Translations under genes and position numbers: made by a program
NCBI GenBank assembly: GCA_006386115.1
Contig: VFIW01000018.1
Coordinates: 558,001-622,000 of the forward strand
Source: Globisporangium splendens
Lineage: Eukaryota; Oomycota; Peronosporomycetes; Pythiales; Pythiaceae
DNA length: 64,000 bases
Direction of reading: 5' to 3'
The notes under the pieces: model-generated
What the model was told of the DNA's origin: nothing
Seen by the model: only the letters and a program-made list of their open reading frames with translations
The model's database searches: none
Shown: one piece after another, positions 18,957 through 29,879 of the stretch
How positions within the stretch are numbered: the stretch's first letter is position 1
Layout: each line of letters opens with the position of its first letter

Positions 18957-20273
18957 TTAGCAGAGCACAATACCGATGTCGCTGCAGGGCATGCGCGGAC
19001 AGCGCCAGTTGTACAGGTAGTACTGCAATTCACCGCTCCCCGCGCCAAACTTCAGTGGCTGCAGGAACTGCTCGTTCTCCATCAGGTTGAGCGCGTTGAA
19101 CACATCGTGCTTCTGCTGCTTGGCGACGATCAGCAGGTCCTGCATGAGCTGCTCGAGTGGCACCGACGTCGCGACGTTGTAAAACGAGTACGCGGCATTC
19201 AGCTTGCGGTACTTTTCGTTGCCGATGACCGTCGATGGCAAGTGGTAAAAGCTGCAGAAATCCGTGACCTTGTGCGTCTCTGGATTCTCAACGACGTACG
19301 AGCTGATGACACCCTCGCGAGGAAGCATCCAGTGGTGCACGTCCTTCTCGTTGTACTCGGCGGTGAGTTGGAACTTCTTCAAGTACGTTTCCAACAACTG
19401 CGAGACTTCCGGTACATCTTTTGGTTCCATGGCACGGAAACCTGGCGTCAAAGGCGCAGCAGGTAGTTTGAGCATTTTGACGATCCCGGCAATGGTCATG
19501 CGAGGCGGCAATGGCGAGAAGCCGACTTCAATGAGCTTCTTCGGGTTCAGCGAGCGGTGGAAGTAGCGGCACGACGCCAGAGGCATCGGCAGTACAACAC
19601 CAGCCGTGTACACGGCTTGCCAGATGTTCTTCAAGTTCACCTTGCGCGTCACCTCCTTAATCAGCACAGGCGCGAGTCGCTTCGTGCGCAGCTTCTTGTG
19701 CACGCACAAAAAGTTGATCTCGGCCATCTCCATCGTGTGCTCGTACACCGTCGTCTTGACCGGGATGCCACTGATAAACGCGAGCAGCTTATTGTTCGAC
19801 TGGCTGCGCACACCGATATGCCACTCCTTGTGGTATCCCGGCGGGGTCAAGCTCCATTTCAGGAACTCAACAGAGTAGTCGAAGCGGAACATACTGTCAT
19901 CGTCCTCCACATAGTTGTGCGTGAGCAGGTCGTACACTTCTTTCGCCTCTTCGTCCTTCGTGAAGTCCACTTCGCACCACGCGAAGCCCGCAGGCATGGC
20001 GTACGGCTCAGCACGCACATCCGCGACGGTCTTTGGCGCGTCGATCGCACCGTGTTCCTGGGGAAACTCATCGATTCGCGGCACGGGCTGCGTCTTCCAG
20101 AACTTGTAGTCCTTCTTCTGCTCCACCTCCGGCGCGCTCACGAGGTTCAGCTGCTTGATCACGCGCAGGAACTCCTCCTGCTCCTCCACCGTGATCAATT
20201 CCGGCTGCTGCCTGGTGGCAACGTTGTCTTTGCCTCCGCTCTTTGCTGGTGTATCGCTCATTCTCGTCTCCAA
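18957..20273 (-). CDS. Glycylpeptide N-tetradecanoyltransferase (NMT) copy 2
   Basis: An intact, intronless 438-residue N-myristoyltransferase. The N-terminus is METRMSDTPAKSGGKDN. The core contains YKFWKTQPVPRIDEF, EINFLCVHKKLRTKRLAPVL and FYHLPSTVIGN, and the C-terminus SDIGIVLC matches the family's VGLVLQ-type end, whose free carboxylate acts in catalysis. It is nearly identical at base level to copy 1 (15814), pointing to a recent duplication or gene conversion, and is arranged head to head with copy 3, whose start lies 335 bases away. With copy 1's end compromised, this is probably one of two functional copies. Confidence 0.93.
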   Translation of the reverse strand: METRMSDTPAKSGGKDNVATRQQPELITVEEQEEFLRVIKQLNLVSAPEVEQKKDYKFWKTQPVPRIDEFPQEHGAIDAPKTVADVRAEPYAMPAGFAWCEVDFTKDEEAKEVYDLLTHNYVEDDDSMFRFDYSVEFLKWSLTPPGYHKEWHIGVRSQSNNKLLAFISGIPVKTTVYEHTMEMAEINFLCVHKKLRTKRLAPVLIKEVTRKVNLKNIWQAVYTAGVVLPMPLASCRYFHRSLNPKKLIEVGFSPLPPRMTIAGIVKMLKLPAAPLTPGFRAMEPKDVPEVSQLLETYLKKFQLTAEYNEKDVHHWMLPREGVISSYVVENPETHKVTDFCSFYHLPSTVIGNEKYRKLNAAYSFYNVATSVPLEQLMQDLLIVAKQQKHDVFNALNLMENEQFLQPLKFGAGSGELQYYLYNWRCPRMPCSDIGIVLC

Positions 20274-20533
20274 TTATGTCGCTTCTTGGTATCTGTGGCT
20301 ATGTCGAGGGGGTCAAAAAACTGCAGAGATGTGGTGGGTTCGCTCTGTTCTGTCTTATCATTCGCTAAAATTGTATTTTGTTGTGGATATAACTGGATGT
20401 AATGTACAATATATTCAATGATTATAGCCAATTACCGCCTCCCAAGTTGCATTTTCCAATGAGATGTTGGATCTATACAATTGGATAAAATTAGTCTGTA
20501 GATGCTTTTTATTGGCAGAAACTAGTCAAAAGT

Positions 20534-20567
20534 AGGTTTTATTGCTCTAAATCAAGCAATAAAACCT
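20534..20567 (+). promoter_or_regulatory. Perfect hairpin 42 bp before NMT copy 3
   Basis: The arms AGGTTTTATTGCT (20534-20546) and AGCAATAAAACCT (20555-20567) are exact inverted complements of 13 bp around the 8-base loop CTAAATCA. It lies in the leader or promoter of the gene starting at 20609. AATAAA on one arm could also serve as a poly(A) signal. Function is unknown. Confidence 0.5.
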
Positions 20568-20608
20568 CGCTCATTATATTCGTCTTGGTTTGACGCATTA
20601 GAGAGAAA

Positions 20609-21946
20609 ATGGAATCCAAACTGAAAGATACAACTCGCGTCGCCATGAGTTCGCCTGAGGAGAAGAAGGACCCGCGCGGAGAGCTGATCACGGTGGAGGA
20701 GCAGGAGGAGTTCCTGCGCGTGATCAAGCAGCTGAACCTGGCCACGCAGAAGCCGTCGGCGCTCGAGAAGCAGCAGGCCGCGCAGGAGAAGGACTACAAG
20801 TTCTGGAAGACGCAGCCCGTGCCGCGAATCGATGAGTTTCCCCAGGAACACGGTGCGATCGACGCGCCAAAGACCGTCGCGGATGTACGTGCTGAGCCGT
20901 ACGCCATGCCTGCGGGCTTTGAATGGAGCGATATCGACTTTACGAAGCCAGAGGAGGCCCAGGAGGTGTACGACCTGCTGACCCAGAACTATGTTGAAGA
21001 CGACGACAACATGTTCCGCTTTGACTACTCGGTTGACTTCTTGAAGTGGGCGTTGACGCCACCAGGGTACCACAAGGAGTGGCATATCGCTGTGCGCAAC
21101 CAGAAAACCAACAAGCTCATGGCGTTTATTAGTGCGATCCCGGTCAAGACGACGGTGTACGAGCACACGATGGAGATGGCGGAAGTGAACTTCCTTTGCG
21201 TGCACAAGAAGCTGCGCACGAAGCGACTCGCGCCTGTGCTGATTAAGGAGGTGACGCGCAAGGTGAACTTGAAGAACATCTGGCAAGCCGTGTACACGGC
21301 TGGTGTTGTACTGCCGATGCCAGTGGCCGAGTGCCGCTACTTCCACCGCTCGCTGAACCCGAAGAAGCTCATTGACGTCGGCTTCTCGCGCTTGCCGCCA
21401 CGGCTCACGATGACGCGCACGATCAAGATGTACAAGCTTCCAGAGACCCCTGCGACGCCTGGCTTCCGTCAAATGCAGAAGAAGGATGTCGCCCAGGTCG
21501 CGGCGCTGCTGAAAACGTACTTGACCAAGTTTGACCTGGTGCCACACTACGATCAGCACGACGTGGCGCATTGGATGCTCCCACGCGACGGTGTCATCAG
21601 TTCCTATGTCGTGGAGAATCCGGAGACCCACAAGGTCACAGACTTTTGCAGTTTCTACCATTTGCCATCGACGATCATCGGTAACCCCAAGTACAAGACG
21701 CTGAACGCCGCGTACTCGTTCTTCAACGTCGCGACGTCGGTGAAACTCACGGAACTGATGCAGGATGCGTTGATCATGGCCAAGAAGACGGACTTTGACG
21801 TGTTCAACGCGCTCAGTTTGATGGACAACGCCGAGTTCCTGCAAGAACTGAAGTTTGCCGCCGGCGATGGTGATCTCATGTATTACCTCTACAACTGGCG
21901 CTGCCCGCGAATGCAGGGTGACCGAGTCGGCATCGTGTTGTGTTAA
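20609..21946 (+). CDS. Glycylpeptide N-tetradecanoyltransferase (NMT) copy 3
   Basis: An intact, intronless 445-residue N-myristoyltransferase, more diverged from copies 1 and 2 than those are from each other. The N-terminal region differs (MESKLKDTTRVAMSSPEEKK, plus an ALEKQQAAQEKD insertion). The core is conserved (YKFWKTQPVPRIDEF, EVNFLCVHKKLRTKRLAPVL, FYHLPSTIIGN) and it ends RVGIVLC with a normal free C-terminus. Stretches such as 21150-21300 are almost identical to copy 2 while flanking parts differ, suggesting gene conversion. A second possible start, MSSPEEKKDP, lies 12 codons in. Relics at 15.3 and 17.7 kb derive from this type. Confidence 0.93.
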   Translation: MESKLKDTTRVAMSSPEEKKDPRGELITVEEQEEFLRVIKQLNLATQKPSALEKQQAAQEKDYKFWKTQPVPRIDEFPQEHGAIDAPKTVADVRAEPYAMPAGFEWSDIDFTKPEEAQEVYDLLTQNYVEDDDNMFRFDYSVDFLKWALTPPGYHKEWHIAVRNQKTNKLMAFISAIPVKTTVYEHTMEMAEVNFLCVHKKLRTKRLAPVLIKEVTRKVNLKNIWQAVYTAGVVLPMPVAECRYFHRSLNPKKLIDVGFSRLPPRLTMTRTIKMYKLPETPATPGFRQMQKKDVAQVAALLKTYLTKFDLVPHYDQHDVAHWMLPRDGVISSYVVENPETHKVTDFCSFYHLPSTIIGNPKYKTLNAAYSFFNVATSVKLTELMQDALIMAKKTDFDVFNALSLMDNAEFLQELKFAAGDGDLMYYLYNWRCPRMQGDRVGIVLC

Positions 21947-24002
21947 GGAGACGCAATGCAATAGAAGGCTAGAAAGACACTAGCTCGGCTCCAATTGGAA
22001 TGGCACGGTGAGAGCAGTGAGCAGGACGCAAAGGAGAGAAGAAGTGGACAGTTTGGTGGTCGTATCGTGTCGCGTGCCGTGAGGGAAAAGAAAGCAAATG
22101 AGAGTGGTATGTGGAGGCAGCTGGTCGCAAAAATTGAAAAAAGTTAAATGCAGGCAGTCGTTAGGCGTACACACTGTGAGGCAACGAACGCTCAGCGAAA
22201 TGCACTGACCAAACACGAAAGCAAATAAAAACGCAAAGCAAAAGAATCGATACACTCGGGATCAATTTGAAAAACGAATGGTTGGCATTGCGTCTCTTTT
22301 CAACCGAGTGACGTCGCTCTCTGAAGGCTTCTCATTCGCTCCAAGATGTGCATCACCCTCCTCTGACAACCCCAAAATGGAGCTTGGTGGCGGTCTGTGA
22401 GCTGTGAAATCAGAGTGCGTAGCGCTTGTACGATGACCAAGAGACAGAGCGCGCAGCGAAAAACTCTGGTGGATAGAGTCTTTTTTCCTGTAATAACATC
22501 TCAACAGAAAAAGTTCAGTGTCGCTGCTTTTGCCACGTCGCATTTGATGTCGACTCGTCTCTATCCACCAATCAGATTGCGCCGGTGGGCACCCAAGCAG
22601 AAAAATCGATTCGGTTGGTGCTGGCCACAAGATTCAAAATCTAGAGCCAAAAAGGAGGCAAATGCACATGCCGACACTTTTCCAACAAGGCACGCATCCA
22701 GCTGTCGTGCGAACAAACGTTCGTATGATTTACCAGACAGGAGTGCGATGCACTTTGTCGCATACGTGACTGTGTTCCGAGCAGCGAGCGCCTTCTGCGA
22801 TGCAATTCGACTATCAATGCCAGTTGTTTTCTCTCTCTCTCTCTAAACGACAGTGAAAGAAGGGTGCTGGACCGTTCAATAAAATACGTCAAGTTCACTC
22901 GCATTTCTGAAGTTTAGTTCAGGTTCGTCCGTTCGGAGCCCAACCCATCCCCGGCAATCACTCTTGCTGGTCAAAACGTTTCGTTCGGAACCACAGCGAG
23001 CGGTTAGCTTAGATACGCAGGTGGGTGGGGGCGTGTGACGCACCGCCAATCCCTTGGATCGTGTTCGCACAAACCATCGAGACAACAACTGACGCGGCAC
23101 CTGGAGGTGCCAAATCGCTGCTTTCTGCCCCGCAGGCTCTACAATCCTAAACTCGACTTGCATGCTTGTGATGGTGTGACCACAGACAGATCCTTGCGCT
23201 CAGTCACTCACCGCCACTCATGGCACCACGCGTTTCCGCAAAATAATCTATTGGCGCACAAGGCATCGATGCGCTGCTCCATTGGCCTCGCTCGGATCCT
23301 TCCTGTTGTCCCTCAGATCATGGCAGAGAATGGAGTGGTTTGCGCTCACCCACCAAAACTCCGTTGTCAGAGCCAGGGACGGACCAAGGAATCTTGAGTC
23401 GCGCCTTCTTAGCAACTGGGCACGCGACAGAAAACGTAGACAAGCCCATTTGCCTGCTTCGTCAGCAAAAAATGGCAGCGCCACAAAAAAGTGTATATAG
23501 CAGCGAAATCGATGACGCGCACCAAACAGCCAATCAGTGTACATTTTTGATTTTGATGAACACATGATTGGCTGGATAGAATCAGACGCATTTTGATTGG
23601 TGTGACGATGAGCGCGTCGATGTCCCATTCAGCCAATCCGCGCGCAGTGACGCGTCGCCTTCGTCGCTGCTGAGAACGAATGCTGCTTGGAGCGGCGTCA
23701 CACATCAACTGTCTCATGCGCTTGTTAGACCGCGTATCCGTTCGCATGCATGCAGCGCGCATTGTCGGGTAATGCGGATACAGCCGGTCGCGCCCGACGG
23801 AACTGGACCACACGCCTGTCTATCGGCTCTGCCTATGCTTTGGTTTCGGGTTTCGAGGCTGCACCACAGGCTCATTCCCAAACATTCCAACTCATACCCA
23901 AAGCAGCAGCAAAGCAACGCATTTACGCGACGCGGCGCAGCTTCATTTACTATCTTTTTGTTGCCATTCGGCAGTTGGAATTCAACACACACACCAGCCA
24001 AG
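21947..24002. other. Two-kilobase intergenic region
   Basis: No recognisable gene. A CT microsatellite lies at 22826-22845. Several CCAAT/ATTGG boxes occur at 23520-23640, and GCTCATTCCC plus CAAACATTCC at 23869-23890 resembles an oomycete Inr/FPR start region for the gene at 24003. Confidence 0.5.
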
Positions 24003-24956
24003 ATGAACATGAACTTGACGCCATTCCTCTCACCGCCTCGTCGTGCGTGCCCGCCAGCAGGCGACCGTCGCCGCAGCTCCGGCGCCATGCCAATCAAAAA
24101 CCTCTCCATGAAGACGCTCAGTGAGTGCCCTCGTCAGGGTCTGCCGCTCGATGTGCATGTGACTTTGGGCTCGATCGTGGACGACCACGCGGTCTACGAC
24201 TGCAAGATGACCAGCGTCGTGACCAAGAAGTCCTGGACCGTGTCGTACCGCTACTCGGAGTTCCGTGCCTTCAAGACCACTGTGGAGGAAGTGTTGACGT
24301 GCAACTCCATCAAGTGCAGCGGCTCGTGCCAAGCCATCCGAGACTACCTCAACGCGTGCTTCCCGAAGAAGCGCATGCTGTTCTCGACCTCACCGCGTGC
24401 AGTCCAGGAACGCCAAGAAAAGCTCGAGAACGTGCTGCTCCACCTCTTGCGCTGCGTGCTCTTGCCCGGCAGCGCCATGAAATGCGTCGACGCGCGCCAC
24501 AACCTGCCAACACACCTCTTTGAGTTCCTCGGCGTCCAGGACGAGCAAGACCGTCGCTCGCTGCTCCAGATCTATGTGGACAACTACCAGACCTCCTTTT
24601 CCAGCACCTCGACCCGAGTCTCGGAGGAGCACTGTGGTTCTTCGGACTGCTCCCAGTGTGTCATCTGCCTTGAAGACGTCGACATGAACAACACTAGCAG
24701 CGGCTGCCACTGCGACGACGACTCGGAAACCGAGTGCAGCAGCACGAGCAGCAACTCCCAGGACGCCGTGGCCGTACTCCCATGCAACCACGTCTTCCAC
24801 CGAGAGTGCGTGTTCGAGTGGCTCCTGTTCCAGTTCCACTGCCCATTGTGCCGCACGCGCGTGTGCCCGCCGGCGGTGACCAACTACTGCCGCGCCAAGA
24901 ACAGAGTGCAGTGGTGGCTCAACGAGTTCGAGGAGGACCCACTCCAAACCAACTAA
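24003..24956 (+). CDS. PX domain and RING-H2 finger protein, probable membrane-targeted E3 ligase
   Basis: 317 residues in one exon. Residues 45-190 form a phox-homology (phosphoinositide-binding) domain: SWTVSYRYSEFRAFKTTVEE is the PX arginine/tyrosine strand and YLNACFPKKRMLF the proline-rich loop and basic patch. After a spacer comes a RING-H2: CVICLEDVDM, then PCNHVFHRECVFEWLLFQFH and CPLCR. About 38 residues rich in Asp, Ser and Thr separate the first and second cysteine pairs, near the upper limit for RING fingers. The combination suggests a ubiquitin ligase recruited to endosomal membranes, which is inference. The start MNMNLTPF follows an Inr-like site by about 130 bases. Confidence 0.85.
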   Translation: MNMNLTPFLSPPRRACPPAGDRRRSSGAMPIKNLSMKTLSECPRQGLPLDVHVTLGSIVDDHAVYDCKMTSVVTKKSWTVSYRYSEFRAFKTTVEEVLTCNSIKCSGSCQAIRDYLNACFPKKRMLFSTSPRAVQERQEKLENVLLHLLRCVLLPGSAMKCVDARHNLPTHLFEFLGVQDEQDRRSLLQIYVDNYQTSFSSTSTRVSEEHCGSSDCSQCVICLEDVDMNNTSSGCHCDDDSETECSSTSSNSQDAVAVLPCNHVFHRECVFEWLLFQFHCPLCRTRVCPPAVTNYCRAKNRVQWWLNEFEEDPLQTN

Positions 24957-25213
24957 TTATCTTATAAGACGACAAAGCAACAGTAGTGAGTCGCACCATA
25001 TCTTTAATATCAGTATCTATTCTTTTTTCTTGCCATTTATCACTTACTTTTTATTCGAGTCTTCCAATATTGATGCCTGAAAGTGTGCGGGATGTCTTCC
25101 ACAAAACGTGTGGTGGTGGTTAATCCATTGCTCCATAACCTCGAATGCTAACTTACTATTACTGCTGGCGATCCCATGGAAGTCATATTGAAAAGCCACT
25201 TACTCGATTTGAA

Positions 25214-26669
25214 TCATGCCTCATACTCGTACTCCTCTAGAATCTTCTCGATGGTCGCTGCCAATGTGGCTGCGCTTGGTCGCTTCGCTGGATCGGTATC
25301 CCATGCGCGCACGATGAGGTCCTGCATGGCTGGTGGGAATCCGCTCATGGCTTTGACGGGCGGTCGCGTCCCCAACGGCACTTGTTCGTACACTTGGTCT
25401 CGCGAGAGATTTCCGAATGGTTTCTCGCGCGACTGAAGCGACCAGAGCACTAGCGAGAGACTGTAGACGTCGAGCTTTTCGTCTAGCTCGATATGCTCGT
25501 ACTCTTCGGGAGACCGCCACTTGCCCTTGGCGATCGGCGTCTCAAACGTGCACTTCTCATCGGTGGAAACGCCGTCCACGAGTCGTGGGCCAGCGTACTT
25601 GATCCGATTGAAATCGTTCAACAACAGCTTGCCTGTTTTGTCGACGAGGAATTGCCGAGTTTGGATATCCGTGTGCGCGAACGGCCCGCCTGCCGCACCA
25701 TGCAATTGTGCCAGGCCGCGTGCTGCATCCCGGGCCAGCTCCAATGCACGGCGCACAGATATGACTTCGCTCGACTCGTAGAGCAACTCGTCCAGCTTTT
25801 GCGGGACATAGTCGACGACCACCGTCGTGTTGCACCACCCAACGAGGGAGACGATGTTCGGCGCATTGCGAACTGGGAAGATCGCCGCGACTTCTTCCAC
25901 GTGACGTGTGATGATATCCGAGCGATTCATCAGCTTCTCTTTTACGACCTTCACCGCGACTTCTCGGCCTGCATAGTAAGCGGAAACGATACTTGGCGTC
26001 ATGGGTTGTGATCTGTAGAGTGACAAACAGAGGTCGTGCAGTCTTACCTTTCCAGTTGGCGCGATACACCTCTCTCCAAAATCCCTGGCCCAGGAACTCT
26101 TCGAGCTTCAGTTCGTCAATATTCTCACAATTGATCTCCAGTTGCTCGGGACGCAGCGCTTGCACCGCAGCGGAGAAATCGCATCCGCTCTGCTCGACAC
26201 ACATCATTCGCACACGTCAGCACATTTATCGTCACACAGCACCAGCAATCTCTGCCAAGGCGAGCGTATACTCTACGCGCACACAGCCTACTCCTAGCGC
26301 AGACACATACAGAAAACGTCGTCATTTACGTACCTCTCGTTCATACGCTTCCGGATTCAGAAACCACGGTCTCTCCTTCTCATCGTACACGATATGGTCA
26401 TCATCCTTCGTCTCGGCCACTTCCGCAGCGTTACTCAGCGCAGAAGGGTTCACCGCGTCAGCGCGAGCGTCAGTATCTGCCGGAGAGCGCAGCGAATGCA
26501 CTTTGTGACCGCTTGGCTGCACGATCGCCGAGAGCATAGAGAGGTTCCAGCAGAAGAGCAGCACCAGCACAGCCGCGCCAGCGACCTTCAGCACCTCCAC
26601 GAGCCTCCACTTGCCCATGGTGATCGCGTGCCACCGGTTGCCACGATCGAACCGCGACGTTCGCGCCAT
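25214..26669 (-). CDS. Single-pass membrane protein kinase of atypical motif (HTD, NDFN)
   Basis: 410 residues from three exons (26334-26669, 26048-26189, 25214-25968; 1,233 nt). A membrane segment at about residues 28-48 (VLKVAGAAVLVLLFCW) follows a basic N-terminus, so the kinase domain lies on the other side of a membrane from the tail. The domain has a glycine loop (LGQGFWREVYRANWKG, completed across the intron), the beta-3 lysine (REVAVKVVKEK), HTDIQTRQFLV in place of HRDLKxxN, NDFN in place of DFG, and WRSPEEYEH as the APE equivalent. The catalytic Asp and the metal-binding Asp are kept; the loop Asn is Gln. Activity is uncertain. The start MARTSRF is one of two plausible Mets. Confidence 0.8.
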
Positions 26670-27057
26670 TTTATCCACGGAGAGCGGCAAGTAGGAGCCT
26701 CGTAGCGCGCGCAGATATGGCGGCAAGAGCACTTGCTTTTGCCAATGTGCTTGCTTGCATTGCAGAAAGCGCTGGTGTCTGATAAGAACGAGCATACTAT
26801 TGGATAAAACCATACGTCAAATCTTGATGATAACCAATAAAAACGCGCCACAGCATTGCATAATGCTTCTATTGGACGGAATGTATATTTATTAACCAGT
26901 CACAAGACGACATCTAGAGTTGCAGTTTTGTGCCAAGAGTCAGGGGCCACTAATTGGACTAGGAAATAGGTTCAATGTAACTAAAGTGTCTGGTGCAGTA
27001 CATTCGCGATCTCCCCCTCATTGTGCAACTTGCTATTACAATCACTCTCATCGCCCC
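26670..27057. promoter_or_regulatory. Divergent promoter between the kinase and the WD40/TPR gene
   Basis: A 388-base spacer between oppositely directed starts. Several CCAAT/ATTGG boxes lie at 26800-26880 and 26940-26960, and TCACTCTCAT at 27041-27050 looks like an initiator just before the ATG at 27058. Confidence 0.4.
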
Positions 27058-29354
27058 ATGTCCCTGAGTCGTGCTTCAAGGACAAACGGCAAAGAACGCG
27101 ACGAAGAAGCAGCGCCCAGTGGCGACCTCTCTCTATTTCTCTCTATGGAAATGCCCATGCCGCCCGGTCTGTCGATGCACCACCGTCTGCACCAGCCGCG
27201 CCACTACGCGCCCGACTCGCTGGGCATCTCGGCGCTGCTCGCGGAGCGCGAACTGCGCGGCAACGGACGCGCGATCGACATCGCGTGCCAGGACCACGGC
27301 AGTTTGGTCACGCGATTGGCGTGCGACGCCGTGCTCGACGGCCACCGCGGATGTGTGAACCACCTGCGCTGGAATCGCCCGGGAAGCCTGCTAGTGTCGG
27401 GATCTGACGACCAACATGTGATCGTCTGGGATTACGCGACGAGGAAGCAGCACGAAAACATCGCCACTGGCCACACGGGCAACATCTTTGCCGTGTGCTT
27501 TGTGCCCGAGACGAACGACCATATCGTCGCTTCAGGTGAGAGTTTGAAGTACCTACGATGCGCTACGCAGTAGTGTTGTTGGCTATTGTGCCGTTCTGAA
27601 TTTGTGGGTTGCTTGTGTGTGATGTAGCGGCGGCGGACTACGACGTGCGCATCCATTACGCTCCGTTTCGGTCGCCTGACTCTACGAAATTGTTCCGCGT
27701 ACACAGCGGTCGTGTGAAAGACATTGGCACGTCATGGGGGGTCCCGAAGGTGTTTTGGAGTGTTGCGGAAGATGGATTGGTGTATCAGTTTGATGTTCGC
27801 GCGCTGCCAACCGTGGATGGAAGGGGAGAAACTCATGACTCATCCGGTGTCCTAGTTCGGCTCGGCCGTGATCGACGAGGCAAGACGTTGAGAGGCATGG
27901 GGATGGCGACCCACCCACTCGACCCGACCAAGTTTGTTCTCGCGTGTGGCGACCACTACACTCGACTTTACGATCGTCGAATGCTGCGGATCCAAAAGCT
28001 CGTTTCACGCCGCGAGGCGAGCCAAGGAGCAACAATCCCGACTGAGATCTTCGCCCCGCCTCATCTACACTTGAACACATCCTCGGATCGACAGGCAACG
28101 TTCAGGGACGACGAAGCGCATGGAACGAGCATCCAATTCAGTAATGACGGCTCGGAGATCCTCGCGAATTACCACAACGATCACATTTATCTATTTAATG
28201 TGAACGGCGGACCTCATCCTGTCAATCAGTACGAAAAGAAAGAGGAGAGTTCCGTGACGACAGCAGAAGTACCCGGATGGTACAATGGGCAACACATGGA
28301 TGAAAGCAGCACTCCTCTGTTGATGCGATCGGAGGAAGTGAAAGAGCTGCACTCGAAGGGACTCGTGGCGCTGTTTGGCCTCAATTTCACGCGTGCGTTG
28401 AAGTTTTTCTTGAAGGTGTGCAATGCAAAGTGCCTGCCAACGCTTTCGGCCTCCTTTCGCAAGGACCTTTACCACAATTGTGCAAAAGCATATCTTGGAA
28501 GAGGCTGGAGTGCAGACTATTACCTCGCGGCAGTGTATTGCAAGAAGGCGCTGGAATTGGACGCAGATGACCGCGATGTGGATCTCACGTACATTAAAGC
28601 GCTCCATTCTGACAAGAAAAACAAGCATGCGCGCTACTTATCTGCCGCATATCGATCCAAATACCCAGAGTTTGCGTCGGATGTGGACCAATTCGCTGAT
28701 GATGGTAACGCCGATCGCACAACCTCACCCAGATCCCCTCTGAGTGCAAGCCATTCGTCCGATGACGGTGATGAAGATGATGACGATGAACCAAGACGCA
28801 GTGAAGATGAGCACAGTGACGGATCGCGTGCGTTACCTGTGAGCCCTCGCATCGCGGGTCCAGAGAATGATGATGAATTCTGGAAGGCGAGTTTGCTCAA
28901 TGGGCAGTCCGTAAGCTGCGACGTCGTGCGCCGGTACATTGGCTATTGCAACAGCGAAACAGATATTAAGGAGGCAGCGTTCATGGGCCAGAATGACGCG
29001 TACATTGTCGCTGGCAGTGACGACGGAAGAGCTTACATTTGGGAGAAAGCGACGGGGAAGCTAGTGAATGCGATCGTCGCCGATGAGAGTATTGTGAACT
29101 GTGTACGCCCGCATCCAATCGATTCGTGCCTCGCGACAAGCGGAATCGAGGATGTCATTCGTCTCTGGAGTCCGACTGGTGACCCCGGCCTTCCGCCAAC
29201 GGAAGACGAACTCGACGACATGACGAAGGCCAACCAGAGCAAGATGTCCGACAATAATTTCGGCTTTTACTTTCGTAGCGCCACTCCAAACGTGATTCGC
29301 GTCGTGTTCCAGTCTGGGTCTCCAGAAGGCATCCGAGAATGCGCTACAAGCTAA
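27058..29354 (+). CDS. WD40 and TPR protein, WDTC1/DCAF family
   Basis: 734 residues in two exons (27058-27535 and 27628-29354). Proteins of this family are substrate receptors of CUL4-DDB1 ubiquitin ligases. N-terminal WD40 repeats include GHRGCVNHLRWNRPGSLLVS and GHTGNIFAVCFVPETNDHIV; the splice restores VASAAADYDVRIHY. A TPR-like helical block follows (GLNFTRALKFFLKVCNAK, YCKKALELDADDRDVDL). After an acidic linker of about 60 residues there are two more WD repeats (AYIVAGSDDGRAYIWEKATG, then CLATSGIEDVIRLWSP). The split WD-TPR-WD order and IVNCVRPHP closely match WDTC1. QFDVRA resembles the DDB1-docking WDxR motif. The upstream frame before MSLSRAS is taken as leader. Confidence 0.88.
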
Positions 29355-29879
29355 TTTGGCTACGTAGCCCAAGTGTGAGTTGCTGCTGACAAAAAGCAGT
29401 AGCAGTATTTGATGAGTGAGTGCAACTTTGTCGTGCACATGCGTGTGTTGAGGAGCAGATAAACATGCTTCAAAGTTGTGGAAGTGGTTGTAATCCCAGT
29501 GCATTGCCTTAAGTATGGCAGACAACAACTGCAGTACATCAGAGAATTTGATGAGCTTCGTGTTGAGGAAAGATCGCAAAGCGCCCATGGACTCAACCAG
29601 AGCAATGAATTGGATGACACAAGTTAACAGTAAGCATGACCCGTTAAAATGTAGGTTCAACGCGTTCATGAACATGTACATCGAATGAGGCAAGCGCTGA
29701 TGATCATGTGGTAGTCCAAGACTGAATTTTAACCCCACTGCTAATCACACAGTGTATGATGCGTCGTGAGCATACAACTGCTCTGTGCTGTTGTAATCTG
29801 CAGTGATCAAGTTACTGACGCAATCTTCAGAGTTCACTCAAACAGTTCAGCTTTGATGGCGTTCTCGTCCAGAAAAACA
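29355..29879. other. Intergenic, no gene recognised
   Basis: Short overlapping frames occur on both strands without motifs. It lies between the WD40/TPR gene and the acyltransferase relic. Confidence 0.5.

Noticed and set aside
20552..21961. 469-codon minus-strand frame over NMT copy 3
   Set aside because: It is the antisense shadow of an intact NMT; the same shadow appears opposite copies 1 and 2.
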